Source: Scybalomonas sp905214925 (GTDB lineage Bacteria > Bacillota > Clostridia > Lachnospirales > Lachnospiraceae). Taken from it: DNA of 64,000 bases. Shown piece after piece: positions 52,532 through 61,295 of the stretch (position 1 is the first letter of the stretch; every line of letters begins with the position of its first letter). The notes beneath the pieces are model-generated. The model was not told the DNA's origin. It searched no databases and worked only from the letters and a program-made list of their open reading frames with translations. Position numbers and translations under genes: made by a program. The stretch is from NCBI GenBank assembly GCA_905214925.1, contig CAJMOB010000015.1:16172-80171 (forward strand). The letters run 5' to 3'.

Positions 52532-53500
52532 ATGAAAAGGACAATGATTGGTGGACAAGCGGTTATGGAAGGGGTTATGATGAAGAACCTCGATAAGTAT
52601 GCGGTAGCCGTCAGAAAGCCGAATAAGGAAATTGTTGTAGATGTACAAGATTATATAGGATATACAGAGAAGTATCCTATTTTGAGACTTCCAATTTTAA
52701 GAGGAGTTGCCAGTTTTGTAGAATCTCTTGTAGTTGGAATGAAGACGCTAACATATTCTGCTAGTTTTTTTGAAGAAGAAGAGGAACAAAAGAAACCATC
52801 CAAAATGGATACTTGGCTTGAAAAACACTTAAAAGGAAAAGCAGAAGACGTTTTAATCGGGATTACCGTTTGCATTTCGATTATAATGGCAGTTGGACTT
52901 TTTATGGTTTTGCCATATTTTCTTGCAAACCTATTAAGACATTATACGGATTCTAATTTTTTCATTTCCTTTATGGAAGGTGTTGTTCGGATTGGACTTT
53001 TTCTTTCTTATATTATATTGATTTCACAGATGAGTGATATTAGGCGGACGTTTATGTATCATGGAGCAGAGCATAAAACGATCAATTGTTTGGAACATGG
53101 AGAAGAATTGACGGTAGAAAATATAAGAAAACATTCTCGTTATCATAAACGCTGTGGTACGAGTTTTCTTTTAATCGTTATGGTGATTAGTGTTATTTTC
53201 TTTATGTTCATCCAAGTGGAAGGAACGTGGATGCGTCTGCTCGTTCGTCTATTGCTTGTTCCAGTGATTGCAGGTGTTTCTTATGAATTCATTCGTTTGG
53301 CAGGAAAGAGCGACAATCATTTTGTGAATTGGCTTAGTAAACCAGGAATGGCATTGCAAGGCTTAACAACAAGAGAGCCAGAAGATGAAATGATAGAAGT
53401 TGCTATTCGTTCTGTGGAAGCGGTGCTAGACTGGAAAGAATATATAAACGCATTGAATAACGGAGAAGTTGAAGGGTGTTGTTCAGTGAAAGAGAAATAG
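52532..53500 (+). CDS. DUF1385 membrane protein (YqhQ-like)
   Basis: 322 residues. The N-terminus IGGQAVMEGVMMKNLDKYAVAVR is the DUF1385 signature. Several membrane spans follow around a conserved YHGAEHKTINCLEHGEELTVENI, then KHSRYHKRCGTSFLLIVMVI. Function unknown; the genes sit upstream of prmC-prfA in many Clostridia, as here. Confidence 0.92.
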   Translation: MKRTMIGGQAVMEGVMMKNLDKYAVAVRKPNKEIVVDVQDYIGYTEKYPILRLPILRGVASFVESLVVGMKTLTYSASFFEEEEEQKKPSKMDTWLEKHLKGKAEDVLIGITVCISIIMAVGLFMVLPYFLANLLRHYTDSNFFISFMEGVVRIGLFLSYIILISQMSDIRRTFMYHGAEHKTINCLEHGEELTVENIRKHSRYHKRCGTSFLLIVMVISVIFFMFIQVEGTWMRLLVRLLLVPVIAGVSYEFIRLAGKSDNHFVNWLSKPGMALQGLTTREPEDEMIEVAIRSVEAVLDWKEYINALNNGEVEGCCSVKEK

Positions 53501-53513
53501 AAAGGGCGATAAC

Positions 53514-54374
53514 ATGAACGCAAAGGAATGGGTTTCATGGGGAACCAGCCAGTTAGAAGAGCAACAAATCAGTGATGCATCATTAGATGCATGGTATTTG
53601 TTCGAATTTGTAACTTCCATGTCTCGAATTGATTTTTTGTTAGATGGAAATAAGGAAATTAAAGAAGAACAAGGAAAGCGTTATGAACAGCTCATTAAAA
53701 AGCGAAAAGAACATATTCCATTACAACATTTAACAGGTGTGCAAGAGTTTATGGGATATGAGTTTTTTGTAAATGAGAATGTTTTAATTCCAAGACAGGA
53801 TACAGAAACTGTGATAGAAGAAGTGCTAAAGACAGCTCCGTCAGGAGAAAAGATGCTTGATGTCTGTACAGGAAGTGGCTGTATTGCACTTAGTATAGCA
53901 TTGCTTGGTAATTATAAAGAAGTAGTAGCGACAGATTTGTCCAAAGAGGCACTATTTGTTGCTAAAAAAAATGCAGAACGTTTATTAAAGGAAAATGAAA
54001 CAAATAGTTTCGTTCGATTTTATCAAGGAGATTTGTTTGAGTCGATTCCAAAAGAAGAGAAGTTTGATTTAATTGTGTCGAATCCACCTTATATTGAAAC
54101 AAAAGAATGTGAAAAATTAATGCCAGAAGTCAAGGATCATGAGCCTATGATGGCACTTGATGGAAGAGAAGATGGACTTTACTTTTATAGAAGGATTGTA
54201 GAAGAGGCAAGACAATATTTGACAGATGGTGGATGGTTTTTTTTTGAAATTGGGTATAATCAAGGAAGTGCATTACAAGAGATTTTCTCTTCTTATAAGG
54301 AATATGAGGACATTCAGATAAAAAAAGATTTAGCAGGGCTTGATCGTATTGCGGCTGCTCGTTATAAAAGATAA
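53514..54374 (+). CDS. prmC: Peptide chain release factor N5-glutamine methyltransferase
   Basis: 286 residues. An N-terminal helical domain is followed by a Rossmann methyltransferase fold (MLDVCTGSGCIALSIALLG) with the glutamine-binding NPPY motif (IVSNPPYIET). It methylates the GGQ glutamine of release factors and lies directly upstream of prfA. Confidence 0.95.
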   Translation: MNAKEWVSWGTSQLEEQQISDASLDAWYLFEFVTSMSRIDFLLDGNKEIKEEQGKRYEQLIKKRKEHIPLQHLTGVQEFMGYEFFVNENVLIPRQDTETVIEEVLKTAPSGEKMLDVCTGSGCIALSIALLGNYKEVVATDLSKEALFVAKKNAERLLKENETNSFVRFYQGDLFESIPKEEKFDLIVSNPPYIETKECEKLMPEVKDHEPMMALDGREDGLYFYRRIVEEARQYLTDGGWFFFEIGYNQGSALQEIFSSYKEYEDIQIKKDLAGLDRIAAARYKR

Positions 54375-54412
54375 AATAGTAATAGAAAAAAGGAAAAGCA
54401 GGAGGAACCGTT

Positions 54413-55486
54413 ATGTTTGATAAATTAGACGATATTGTGGAAAGACTTCAGGTTGTATTAGAAGAATTAAGTGATCCAGATGTCATAAATAATCAGGCTA
54501 GATATCGCCAATTAATGAAAGAACAAAATGATTTAGCGCCGATCGTTGAAAAATATACAGAGTATAAAAAAGCGAAACAAACGGTAGAAGATAGTTTAGA
54601 ACTATTAGAAATTGAAACCGATGAAGAAATGCGTGAGATGGCGAAGGAAGATTTAAATGAAGCCAAAAAGCAGATTGAACAATTAGAAAATGATTTAAAA
54701 ATTTTACTTCTTCCAAAAGATCCTAACGATGAAAAGAACGTTATTGTAGAAATTCGTGCAGGTGCAGGTGGAGATGAAGCAGCGCTTTTTGCAGCAGAAG
54801 TATTCCGTATGTATAAAAACTATGCAGAAGGAAGACGTTGGAAAGTGGAAATGATGTCCGTAAATGAAAATGGAATTGGTGGATTTAAAGAAGCGATTTT
54901 CATGATCAGCGGAACAGGAGTATATTCTCGTTTTAAATATGAATCTGGTGTGCATCGTGTACAACGTGTTCCAGCAACAGAATCAGGCGGACGTATTCAT
55001 ACTTCTACGATTACCGTTGCGATTATGCCAGAAGCAGAAGAAGTGGATTTCCAATTAGATATGAACGACTGTAAATTTGATGTATTCCGTGCATCAGGAA
55101 ATGGTGGACAGTGTGTCAATACAACAGACTCTGCTGTGCGTTTAACACATATCCCTTCTGGAATTGTTATTTCTTGTCAAGATGAGAAATCCCAGTTGAA
55201 GAATAAAGAAAAAGCGCTTAAAATTCTTCGTTCTAGATTATATGAAATGGAACTTCAAAAAGCACATGACGCAGAGGCGGAAGCGAGAAGAAGTCAAGTT
55301 GGAACAGGAGATCGTTCAGAAAAGATTCGAACTTATAACTTCCCACAAGGTCGTGTGACCGATCATAGAATTAAGTTGACACTTCATAAATTAGATTCTA
55401 TTATGAATGGAGATTTAGATGAAGTTATTGATTCATTAATTGCAGCGGATCAGACAGCGAAATTAAGTAAGATGAATGAAAACTAA
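54413..55486 (+). CDS. prfA: Peptide chain release factor 1
   Basis: 357 residues, full length. The GGQ catalytic motif is in RASGNGGQCVNTTDSAVRL, and the RF1 core sequence IRAGAGGDEAALFAAE is present. The PxT-type recognition region is represented by VPATESGGRIHTST. It releases peptides at UAA and UAG. Confidence 0.97.
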   Translation: MFDKLDDIVERLQVVLEELSDPDVINNQARYRQLMKEQNDLAPIVEKYTEYKKAKQTVEDSLELLEIETDEEMREMAKEDLNEAKKQIEQLENDLKILLLPKDPNDEKNVIVEIRAGAGGDEAALFAAEVFRMYKNYAEGRRWKVEMMSVNENGIGGFKEAIFMISGTGVYSRFKYESGVHRVQRVPATESGGRIHTSTITVAIMPEAEEVDFQLDMNDCKFDVFRASGNGGQCVNTTDSAVRLTHIPSGIVISCQDEKSQLKNKEKALKILRSRLYEMELQKAHDAEAEARRSQVGTGDRSEKIRTYNFPQGRVTDHRIKLTLHKLDSIMNGDLDEVIDSLIAADQTAKLSKMNEN

Positions 55487-55511
55487 TAGAACAAGATAAG
55501 GAGACGAAGCT

Positions 55512-56342
55512 ATGAAAAAGCAATCGATCACTCCTTTTGTAAAGTGGGCAGGTGGGAAGAGACAACTTCTTCCCGCCATTAAAGAGCGGTTACCAGAGAA
55601 GTACAATCGTTATTTTGAGCCTTTTGTTGGTGGTGGTGCTGTTTTATTTGAGTTACAGCCAAAAAAAGCAATTATTAACGATTATAATCGTTCTCTTGTC
55701 CATACTTATCGAAGTATACAAACAATGCCAAAGGAAGTTATGGCTTGTGTGGAACAACTCGATCAAGGGCTTATTCAAGGTGGAAGAGATTACTATTATG
55801 AGAAAAGAGCACTTTATAACGAAAAAATGTTAAAAGAGGAGTATGATGTATGGATGGCTGCACTCTTTCTTTTCTTAAATAAACATTGTTTTAATGGTTT
55901 ATATCGTGTCAATGGAAAAGGTCTATTTAATGTCCCTTATAATAATAGTAAGAAGTCATCTTATGCTCAAAAAAACATTGAGGGTATTTCAAAGTATTTA
56001 AAGAAGGTTCGAATTTTAGAAGGGGATTTTGAAAAAGCGTGTAAGGGAGCAAGAAAAGGAGATTTTATCTTTTTTGATAGTCCCTATGCCCCTTTAAATC
56101 CTACTTCTTTTGAATCTTATACAAAAGAAGGCTTTGATAAAGCCAGTCATATAAGACTGGCAAAATTATTTAAGAAATTATCAAAACGAGGTTGCTATTG
56201 CATGCTGACAAATCACGATACCGAATTGATTCGAGAACTTTATTCGGATTATTATATCGAGGTTGTGCCTGTAAAGCGATTCATTAATTCTGATGCGAAA
56301 AAACGCGTTGGAGAAGAGGTTATTATTCGGAATTACAAATAA
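55512..56342 (+). CDS. dam: Dam-like DNA adenine methyltransferase (D12 class)
   Basis: 276 residues with the alpha-type N6-adenine methyltransferase order: motif I FVKWAGGKRQLLPAI, then YFEPFVGGGAVLFEL, and motif IV FFDSPYAPLNPTSF. Motif IV reads DSPY where the class normally has DPPY. The C-terminal TNHDTELIRELY is conserved. The predicted target is GATC. No restriction endonuclease is adjacent, so it is probably an orphan methylase. It follows prfA by 25 nt. Confidence 0.88.
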   Translation: MKKQSITPFVKWAGGKRQLLPAIKERLPEKYNRYFEPFVGGGAVLFELQPKKAIINDYNRSLVHTYRSIQTMPKEVMACVEQLDQGLIQGGRDYYYEKRALYNEKMLKEEYDVWMAALFLFLNKHCFNGLYRVNGKGLFNVPYNNSKKSSYAQKNIEGISKYLKKVRILEGDFEKACKGARKGDFIFFDSPYAPLNPTSFESYTKEGFDKASHIRLAKLFKKLSKRGCYCMLTNHDTELIRELYSDYYIEVVPVKRFINSDAKKRVGEEVIIRNYK

Positions 56343-56413
56343 TGAGTGAGATGTTCTTCTCTTTCTTAGGGTTAGGGGAAAGAAAATAAAAATGCGAATA
56401 GGAGAAGAAGAGC

Positions 56414-57070
56414 ATGGGAGTGTATTTAATTGATTATGAAAATGTAGCAATTAGTGGATTAGAAGGAGCAGAACATTTATCAGAAAAAGATGAGGTTCAT
56501 ATTTTTTATAGTGAAAATGCCAATAAAATGACATTTGAATTGCATAAAAAGATTCAAGAATCCAATGGACATTTCTATTATTATCAAGCAGATGTTGGCA
56601 AAAAAAATGCACTTGATTTTCAACTTGCAACATATTTAGGGTATTTATTAGCCAAAAAACCAAAAGAAGAATATATTATTGTAAGTGGAGATGAGACCTT
56701 TCAATTTATTAAAAAGTTTTGGGTTAAAAAAGAGTTTAATATTCGAACAGCGCTCAACGTAGTTCATGTGGAGAAAGAAAAGAAAGTTGAAAAGCGTAAG
56801 AATATGCAAGTAGAGATAAGAAAGAAAATTTGTCAAGTTCCAAAAAGAATAGAACCAACACCAGAGCAGATTGAGAAATCAGTAGAAGAAAAGATGCTAC
56901 GATATATGCCAGAAGAAGGCGATGAGGTGAAGCGAATTTTGGGGTATATAAAAAAGTATAAAACGAAACAGGGAATTAACAACGCTTTAGTAAAACGGTA
57001 TCGAAGTGAAAAAGCTGGAGAGATTTATAAAATAGTAAAACCATTATTAGTCAATAAAAAGGGACGATAA
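56414..57070 (+). CDS. NYN/PIN-like domain protein
   Basis: 218 residues. The N-terminal PIN/NYN-type nuclease fold shows YLIDYENVAISG (first acidic residue), NALDFQLATYLGYLL and YIIVSGDETFQFIKK (later acidic residues). A basic linker at about 118-145 (EKEKKVEKRKNMQ) is followed by a small helical domain. Family members are often RNA-processing nucleases; target unknown. Confidence 0.82.
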   Translation: MGVYLIDYENVAISGLEGAEHLSEKDEVHIFYSENANKMTFELHKKIQESNGHFYYYQADVGKKNALDFQLATYLGYLLAKKPKEEYIIVSGDETFQFIKKFWVKKEFNIRTALNVVHVEKEKKVEKRKNMQVEIRKKICQVPKRIEPTPEQIEKSVEEKMLRYMPEEGDEVKRILGYIKKYKTKQGINNALVKRYRSEKAGEIYKIVKPLLVNKKGR

Positions 57071-57078
57071 TGGAATGA

Positions 57079-57121
57079 GAAAAAAGGCGATCAATGAGAG
57101 AAACATTGATCGCCTTTTCTG
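57079..57121 (+). terminator. Terminator of the NYN protein gene
   Basis: AAAAGGCGATCAATG pairs with CATTGATCGCCTTTT, then T-rich sequence. Confidence 0.92.
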
Positions 57122-57163
57122 TTATAGAAAACATTTGGTGCAAATGATGCATACTCTGTTTTA

Positions 57164-57445
57164 TTAGTTAGAGAACCAATAGTAATAAAACAGACAGGAA
57201 ATAATAACACCTACAACCGATAAGATAGTTTTTACAACAGGATTCCATTTCAGATTTCGCCACATAAGAAATAATCCTACAGGAAAAAATAAAATTAAAA
57301 AAGAAAGTACATAGCTTGGTCGTTCATACCAAAGTACCACATCTTTCATAGAATCTCTATGTTCTTGTACATCGCCATAAGCATTACTATAAGGTCCGCC
57401 AGAATAAGGATCATAAGGAGTTCCTTTTAATTTACGATATTTCAT
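57164..57445 (-). CDS. Small membrane protein of unknown function
   Basis: 93 residues from the ATG at 57445, which is better spaced from AAAGGAA than the ATG three codons earlier. A Tyr/Pro/Gly-rich N-terminus (TPYDPYSGGPYSNAYGD) is followed by two membrane spans (VLSFLILFFPVGLFLMW and ILSVVGVIISCLFYYYW). No family recognised. Single gene on the minus strand, convergent with the NYN gene. Confidence 0.65.
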   Translation of the reverse strand: MKYRKLKGTPYDPYSGGPYSNAYGDVQEHRDSMKDVVLWYERPSYVLSFLILFFPVGLFLMWRNLKWNPVVKTILSVVGVIISCLFYYYWFSN

Positions 57446-57641
57446 AATTATCATATTCCTTTCTTAAAAAGATAAAAAAGATATCATGATTATACTCCTA
57501 TCTTATTAAGAAAAGCAAGGTGAACGAGTGGTTTTTTATAAAGAAAAAAGAAAAGATAGATAATTTCAATAATTTTAATATGATGTTAATTTTTTTTATG
57601 TTATAATAGATATAATCTGATAGAATAAAGGAGGCATTTTT

Positions 57642-57980
57642 ATGAAAATGATCATCGCAATTATGCATAAAGAAGATGAAATCGATACTGTTGAGGAATT
57701 GAATAAAGCACACTTTTTTGTTACAAAATTGGCGACAACGGGTGGATTTTTAAAAAGTAAAAATACGACGATTATGATTGGGGTAGAAGATGAGCAAGTG
57801 GAACAAGCCATCGATATTATTAAACAAAATGCAGGGAGAAGGCAAGGTCTTCAATACAACACAGCGGGATTAGAATCCAATGGCATGATGCCCATGAGCA
57901 ATATGGTAACTCCAATTCAGGCGGAAATGGGAGGCTGTACTACGTTTGTGCTTGATGTAGAGCAATTCCAGAAATTTTAA
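57642..57980 (+). CDS. darA: Cyclic-di-AMP receptor DarA/PstA (PII-like)
   Basis: 112 residues, the usual length. A PII-like fold with MIIAIMHKEDEIDTVEEL, then TKLATTGGFLKSKNTT (nucleotide-loop TTGGFLxxGN-like) and IMIGVEDEQVEQAIDII. These trimeric proteins bind c-di-AMP; downstream partner unclear. Its presence implies c-di-AMP signalling. A TATAAT-containing promoter region lies just upstream. Confidence 0.92.
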   Translation: MKMIIAIMHKEDEIDTVEELNKAHFFVTKLATTGGFLKSKNTTIMIGVEDEQVEQAIDIIKQNAGRRQGLQYNTAGLESNGMMPMSNMVTPIQAEMGGCTTFVLDVEQFQKF

Positions 57981-58060
57981 ATATTTGCTGATGGTATGTC
58001 GTTTATATATTTGTTATAATGGAGCGATAGCGCAAAAATAGAATGGAGGAACTTCTTTTC

Positions 58061-58879
58061 ATGGAAAAAGTAACGTTATACAATGGAGTCCATATGCCAC
58101 TGGTTGGATTAGGCGTTTATAAAATAAACGACTTAGAAGAAATGAATTACGCAGTACAGACTTCATTAGAGTGTGGATATACGATGTTTGATACAGCACA
58201 GATGTATCAAAATGAAGAAAATTTGGGAAAAGCGTTAAAGCAGTCGGGAATTGAGAGAGGAAAAATATTTTTAATTAGTAAAGTAGATAATGGGAATCAG
58301 TGGTATGAATCCACGTTAACAAGTTTTGAAGAGTCATTAAAGAGATTGCAGACCGATTATTTAGATGCTTTTTTAATTCATTGGCCAGGACAGAATAAGG
58401 AACGAATGATTTCCACATGGAAGGCATTAGAAGAATTATATGAAGCGGGAAAAGTAAAAAGTATCGGTGTTTGTAACTTTGAGATTCCTCAGTTAGAATA
58501 TTTAATCGCACATTGCAAAATAAAACCGATGATCAATCAGATTGAACATACACCATATTTACATGATGAAGCATTGCTAGAATACTGTAAGAAAGAACAG
58601 ATACAGATTATGGCATGGGCTCCGTTATTAAGAGGTAATTTTGAAAATCCGATTTTCATAGAACTTGCCAAAAAATATCAGTGTTCCATCGCACAATTAC
58701 TTCTTCGTTGGAATGTACAACAAGGAATTATAGTGATTCCAAAATCCAAAAATAAGGAACGTTTAATTGAGAACATCGATATCTTTGGTTTTGAAATTTC
58801 TGATGAAGATATTAAGAGACTAAATTCTCTTAATAAAAATCAGAGAACGAGCCATGATCCCAATGTATTTGATTTTTAA
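58061..58879 (+). CDS. Aldo/keto reductase
   Basis: 272 residues from the ATG at 58061 (GGAGG 12 nt upstream; the ATG at 58043 has no ribosome site). The AKR barrel shows VGLGVYKI, FDTAQMYQNEENLGKAL (catalytic Asp/Tyr), LISKVDNGN (Lys), FLIHWPGQ (His), and the NADPH loop VIPKSKNKERLIENIDIF. It reduces carbonyl compounds such as methylglyoxal; specific substrate unknown. Confidence 0.92.
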   Translation: MEKVTLYNGVHMPLVGLGVYKINDLEEMNYAVQTSLECGYTMFDTAQMYQNEENLGKALKQSGIERGKIFLISKVDNGNQWYESTLTSFEESLKRLQTDYLDAFLIHWPGQNKERMISTWKALEELYEAGKVKSIGVCNFEIPQLEYLIAHCKIKPMINQIEHTPYLHDEALLEYCKKEQIQIMAWAPLLRGNFENPIFIELAKKYQCSIAQLLLRWNVQQGIIVIPKSKNKERLIENIDIFGFEISDEDIKRLNSLNKNQRTSHDPNVFDF

Positions 58880-58896
58880 AAATAATATGGATATAA

Positions 58897-58938
58897 AAAA
58901 AGAGATTTCTTATATGAGATAAGAAGTCTCTTTTTTAT
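58897..58938 (+). terminator. Terminator of the aldo/keto reductase gene
   Basis: AAAAAGAGATTTCTTAT pairs with ATAAGAAGTCTCTTTTT, then the start of a repeat copy. Confidence 0.9.
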
Positions 58939-59019
58939 GCTATAGGGAATTCCTCGTAAAGTATGTTTTGATAGAAGTGACTTAAACTAGCAAAAAGTAT
59001 ACAAAAAACACTTTGTTCT
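58935..59019 (+). repeat. Dispersed repeat, internally deleted copy (R5)
   Basis: Keeps both ends of the unit (TTATGCTATAGGGAATTCCTCG at the left, AACACTTTGTTCT at the right) but only about 85 nt in all. Downstream, AAGAAACAA...TTTGTTTCTT (about 59043-59076) is a further inverted repeat of unknown role. Confidence 0.7.
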
Positions 59020-59164
59020 CCAAATGAAAAGGGCAAGTTCTTTTAAGAAACAAGTTGCGACAAGTTTGTTTCTTTTACTATAATAAATGAGAATCATAAA
59101 AACTATCTCTCAATATAAAAATAAAGCTAGAAGAGAGAAAAAGAAAAAAAGGTAAGGTAAGGTT

Positions 59165-60316
59165 ATGGAGTTAGTAAAAGAGCTACCAGAGGTTTTTGAA
59201 TCGTTTGCAGAACAAAGAAGACAGTCATTTATTACAGTATGTGAATTAAAGGAGAAGGGGATTCCTGTTGTTGGGTTATTTTGCACCTATTTGCCTGTAG
59301 AAATTATAATGGCTATGGGGGCAGTACCAGTTGGGCTTTGTTCGACTTCCGATGAGACAATATCCGATGCGGAGAAAGATTTACCAAGAAACTTATGTCC
59401 ATTGATTAAATCTAGTTATGGTTTTGCAAAAACAGATCGTTGTCCTTATTTTTATTTTTCGGATTTAGTTGTTGGAGAGACCACTTGTGATGGCAAGAAA
59501 AAAATGTATGAATATTTAGCGAATTATAAGAATGTATATGTGATGCAGTTACCAAATACGCAAAATGAAGATGGACTTTTGTTATTTCAAAAAGAGTTAT
59601 TGCGGTTTAAAGAGAAGCTAGAGCAACAATTTGAAGTGACAATTACAGAAGAACAAATAAGGGAAGCTATTCATTTGAAAAATAGAGAAAGAGAATCCTT
59701 AAAGAGGTTTTATGGATTAATGAAAAAAGAACCAGCACCTATTTTAGGAGAGGAGATTTATCAAGTGCTAAATGGGGCTAGTTTTAAATTTGATAAAGAA
59801 AAAGCCATTGAGGAAGTCAATGCTCTTACCGAACGGATTGAAAAAGAATATGAAGAAGGAAAGCATATTGAAAAGAGACCGAGAATTTTAATTACAGGTT
59901 CACCAATTGGAGGTGGTGCATTAAAAGTAGTGAAAGCAATTGAAGCAAATGGAGGAATTGTCGTTTGTTTTGAAAATTGTGCTGGAGCAAAATCATTGGA
60001 TAGGCTTGTAGATGAAAAAGAAGAAGATGTGTATAAGGCTTTAGCAGAACGATACTTGTCTATTGGATGTTCTTGTATGTCACCAAATCCGAATCGATAT
60101 GAGTTATTAGGACGGTTAATTGAAGAATATCAAGTAGATGCCGTTGTGGATGTGGTATTACAGGCTTGTCATACTTATAATGTAGAAACGCTAGGAATCA
60201 AGCGCTTTGTCAAAGAACAATATGAAATTCCATATATGACAGTGGAAACCGACTATTCCTCTGCAGATCTTGGACAGTTAAATACAAGAATGGCCGCATT
60301 TATTGAAATGCTATAA
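59165..60316 (+). CDS. 2-hydroxyacyl-CoA dehydratase-like double-cubane cluster protein (YjiM-like)
   Basis: 383 residues. It belongs to the HgdB/BcrC/FldB-like family (FCTYLPVEIIMAMGAVPVGL; PRNLCPLIKSSYGFA with a ligand Cys; CPYFYFSDLVVGETTCDGKK with two more; IGCSCMSPNP). Only one dehydratase-like subunit is encoded, followed by its activator, which is the layout of YjiM/YjiL and of the double-cubane cluster protein of Carboxydothermus, rather than of the two-subunit dehydratases. The natural substrate is unknown; reduction of small molecules at very low potential has been shown for the family. No CoA-transferase gene is near. Confidence 0.85.
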   Translation: MELVKELPEVFESFAEQRRQSFITVCELKEKGIPVVGLFCTYLPVEIIMAMGAVPVGLCSTSDETISDAEKDLPRNLCPLIKSSYGFAKTDRCPYFYFSDLVVGETTCDGKKKMYEYLANYKNVYVMQLPNTQNEDGLLLFQKELLRFKEKLEQQFEVTITEEQIREAIHLKNRERESLKRFYGLMKKEPAPILGEEIYQVLNGASFKFDKEKAIEEVNALTERIEKEYEEGKHIEKRPRILITGSPIGGGALKVVKAIEANGGIVVCFENCAGAKSLDRLVDEKEEDVYKALAERYLSIGCSCMSPNPNRYELLGRLIEEYQVDAVVDVVLQACHTYNVETLGIKRFVKEQYEIPYMTVETDYSSADLGQLNTRMAAFIEML

Positions 60317-60406
60317 CTATAATAGAGGATAAAAGGTGAGAAGTTCAATAGGGAGCTTCTCATCGTTTATTAGCGAATAAGAGAAGAAAAGTAAGGAAAT
60401 GAAATT

Positions 60407-61204
60407 ATGGAAAAAGAATATTTAACGTTAGGGATTGATTCTGGATCGACAACGACAAAAGCCGTGTTATTCGATGGAAAAAATATTGTAAAGAAAGCAA
60501 TCATACCAACTTCTGCAAACCCAAAAGAGAGTATAAAGCAAATATACAAGCAAATGTATCAAGAAGATGTAAAATATGTTGTATCTACAGGTTATGGAAG
60601 AGGGTTATTACAGGAAGCGGATAAAAATATAACGGAAATTACATGTCATGCAAAAGGAGCTGCCTTTTTATGTGAGGATATTGGGGCGGTCATCGATATT
60701 GGAGGGCAAGATTGCAAAGCAATTTTACTGGATCAAGATCAAAATGTCATTGATTTTTTAATGAATGACAAGTGTTCGGCAGGAACAGGGCGTTTTATTG
60801 AAGTAATAAGTAGGGTGTTAGGTCAGCAGGTAGAAACGATAACGGAATTTACAAAGGGTAAAAATCCAGTGAGTATTAGTAGTATGTGTACGGTGTTTGC
60901 AGAAAGTGAAGTAGTAAGTTTGTTGGCAAAAGGAGAAGATGCAGGTGATATTTTACTTGGAGTTATTCATTCTATTTGTAAAAGAACTGCAATTTTTGCC
61001 CAAAAGTTACCACTAGAAGGGGAAATCTTTTTTTCGGGTGGACTTGCCCAAAATGAAGTGTTTCAAAATGTGTTAAGTCGTTATCTGAAAAAAGAAGTAA
61101 AAACTCATGAATTATCCCAATTTGCAGGAGCTATTGGAGCTGCTGTTATTGGATGGAGAAAAATGAAAAAAAATAATTCCCAAAAAAAGGGTCAGTCGTT
61201 ATGA
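60407..61204 (+). CDS. Activator ATPase of the dehydratase-like protein (HgdC/YjiL family)
   Basis: 265 residues. ASKHA nucleotide fold with GIDSGSTTTKAVLFDG and IDIGGQDCKAILL. The cluster-binding cysteines are in NDKCSAGTGRFIEV and ISSMCTVFAESEVVSLL; each subunit of the dimer gives two ligands for one [4Fe-4S]. It drives ATP-dependent electron transfer to the partner encoded upstream. A small hairpin (GTGAGAAG...CTTCTCATC) lies in the gap between the two genes. Confidence 0.93.
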   Translation: MEKEYLTLGIDSGSTTTKAVLFDGKNIVKKAIIPTSANPKESIKQIYKQMYQEDVKYVVSTGYGRGLLQEADKNITEITCHAKGAAFLCEDIGAVIDIGGQDCKAILLDQDQNVIDFLMNDKCSAGTGRFIEVISRVLGQQVETITEFTKGKNPVSISSMCTVFAESEVVSLLAKGEDAGDILLGVIHSICKRTAIFAQKLPLEGEIFFSGGLAQNEVFQNVLSRYLKKEVKTHELSQFAGAIGAAVIGWRKMKKNNSQKKGQSL

Positions 61205-61222
61205 TGACCCTTTTGGTATAAT
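61189..61222 (+). terminator. Terminator overlapping the end of the activator gene
   Basis: AAAAAGGGTCA pairs with TGACCCTTTT and the stop codon lies within the hairpin. Confidence 0.8.
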
Positions 61223-61295
61223 AAAAAATAATTATCGTCTAATCTTACTCTATTTCCTGACCTGGAAAGATAGAGGAATTTTTATATCAGAAAAT

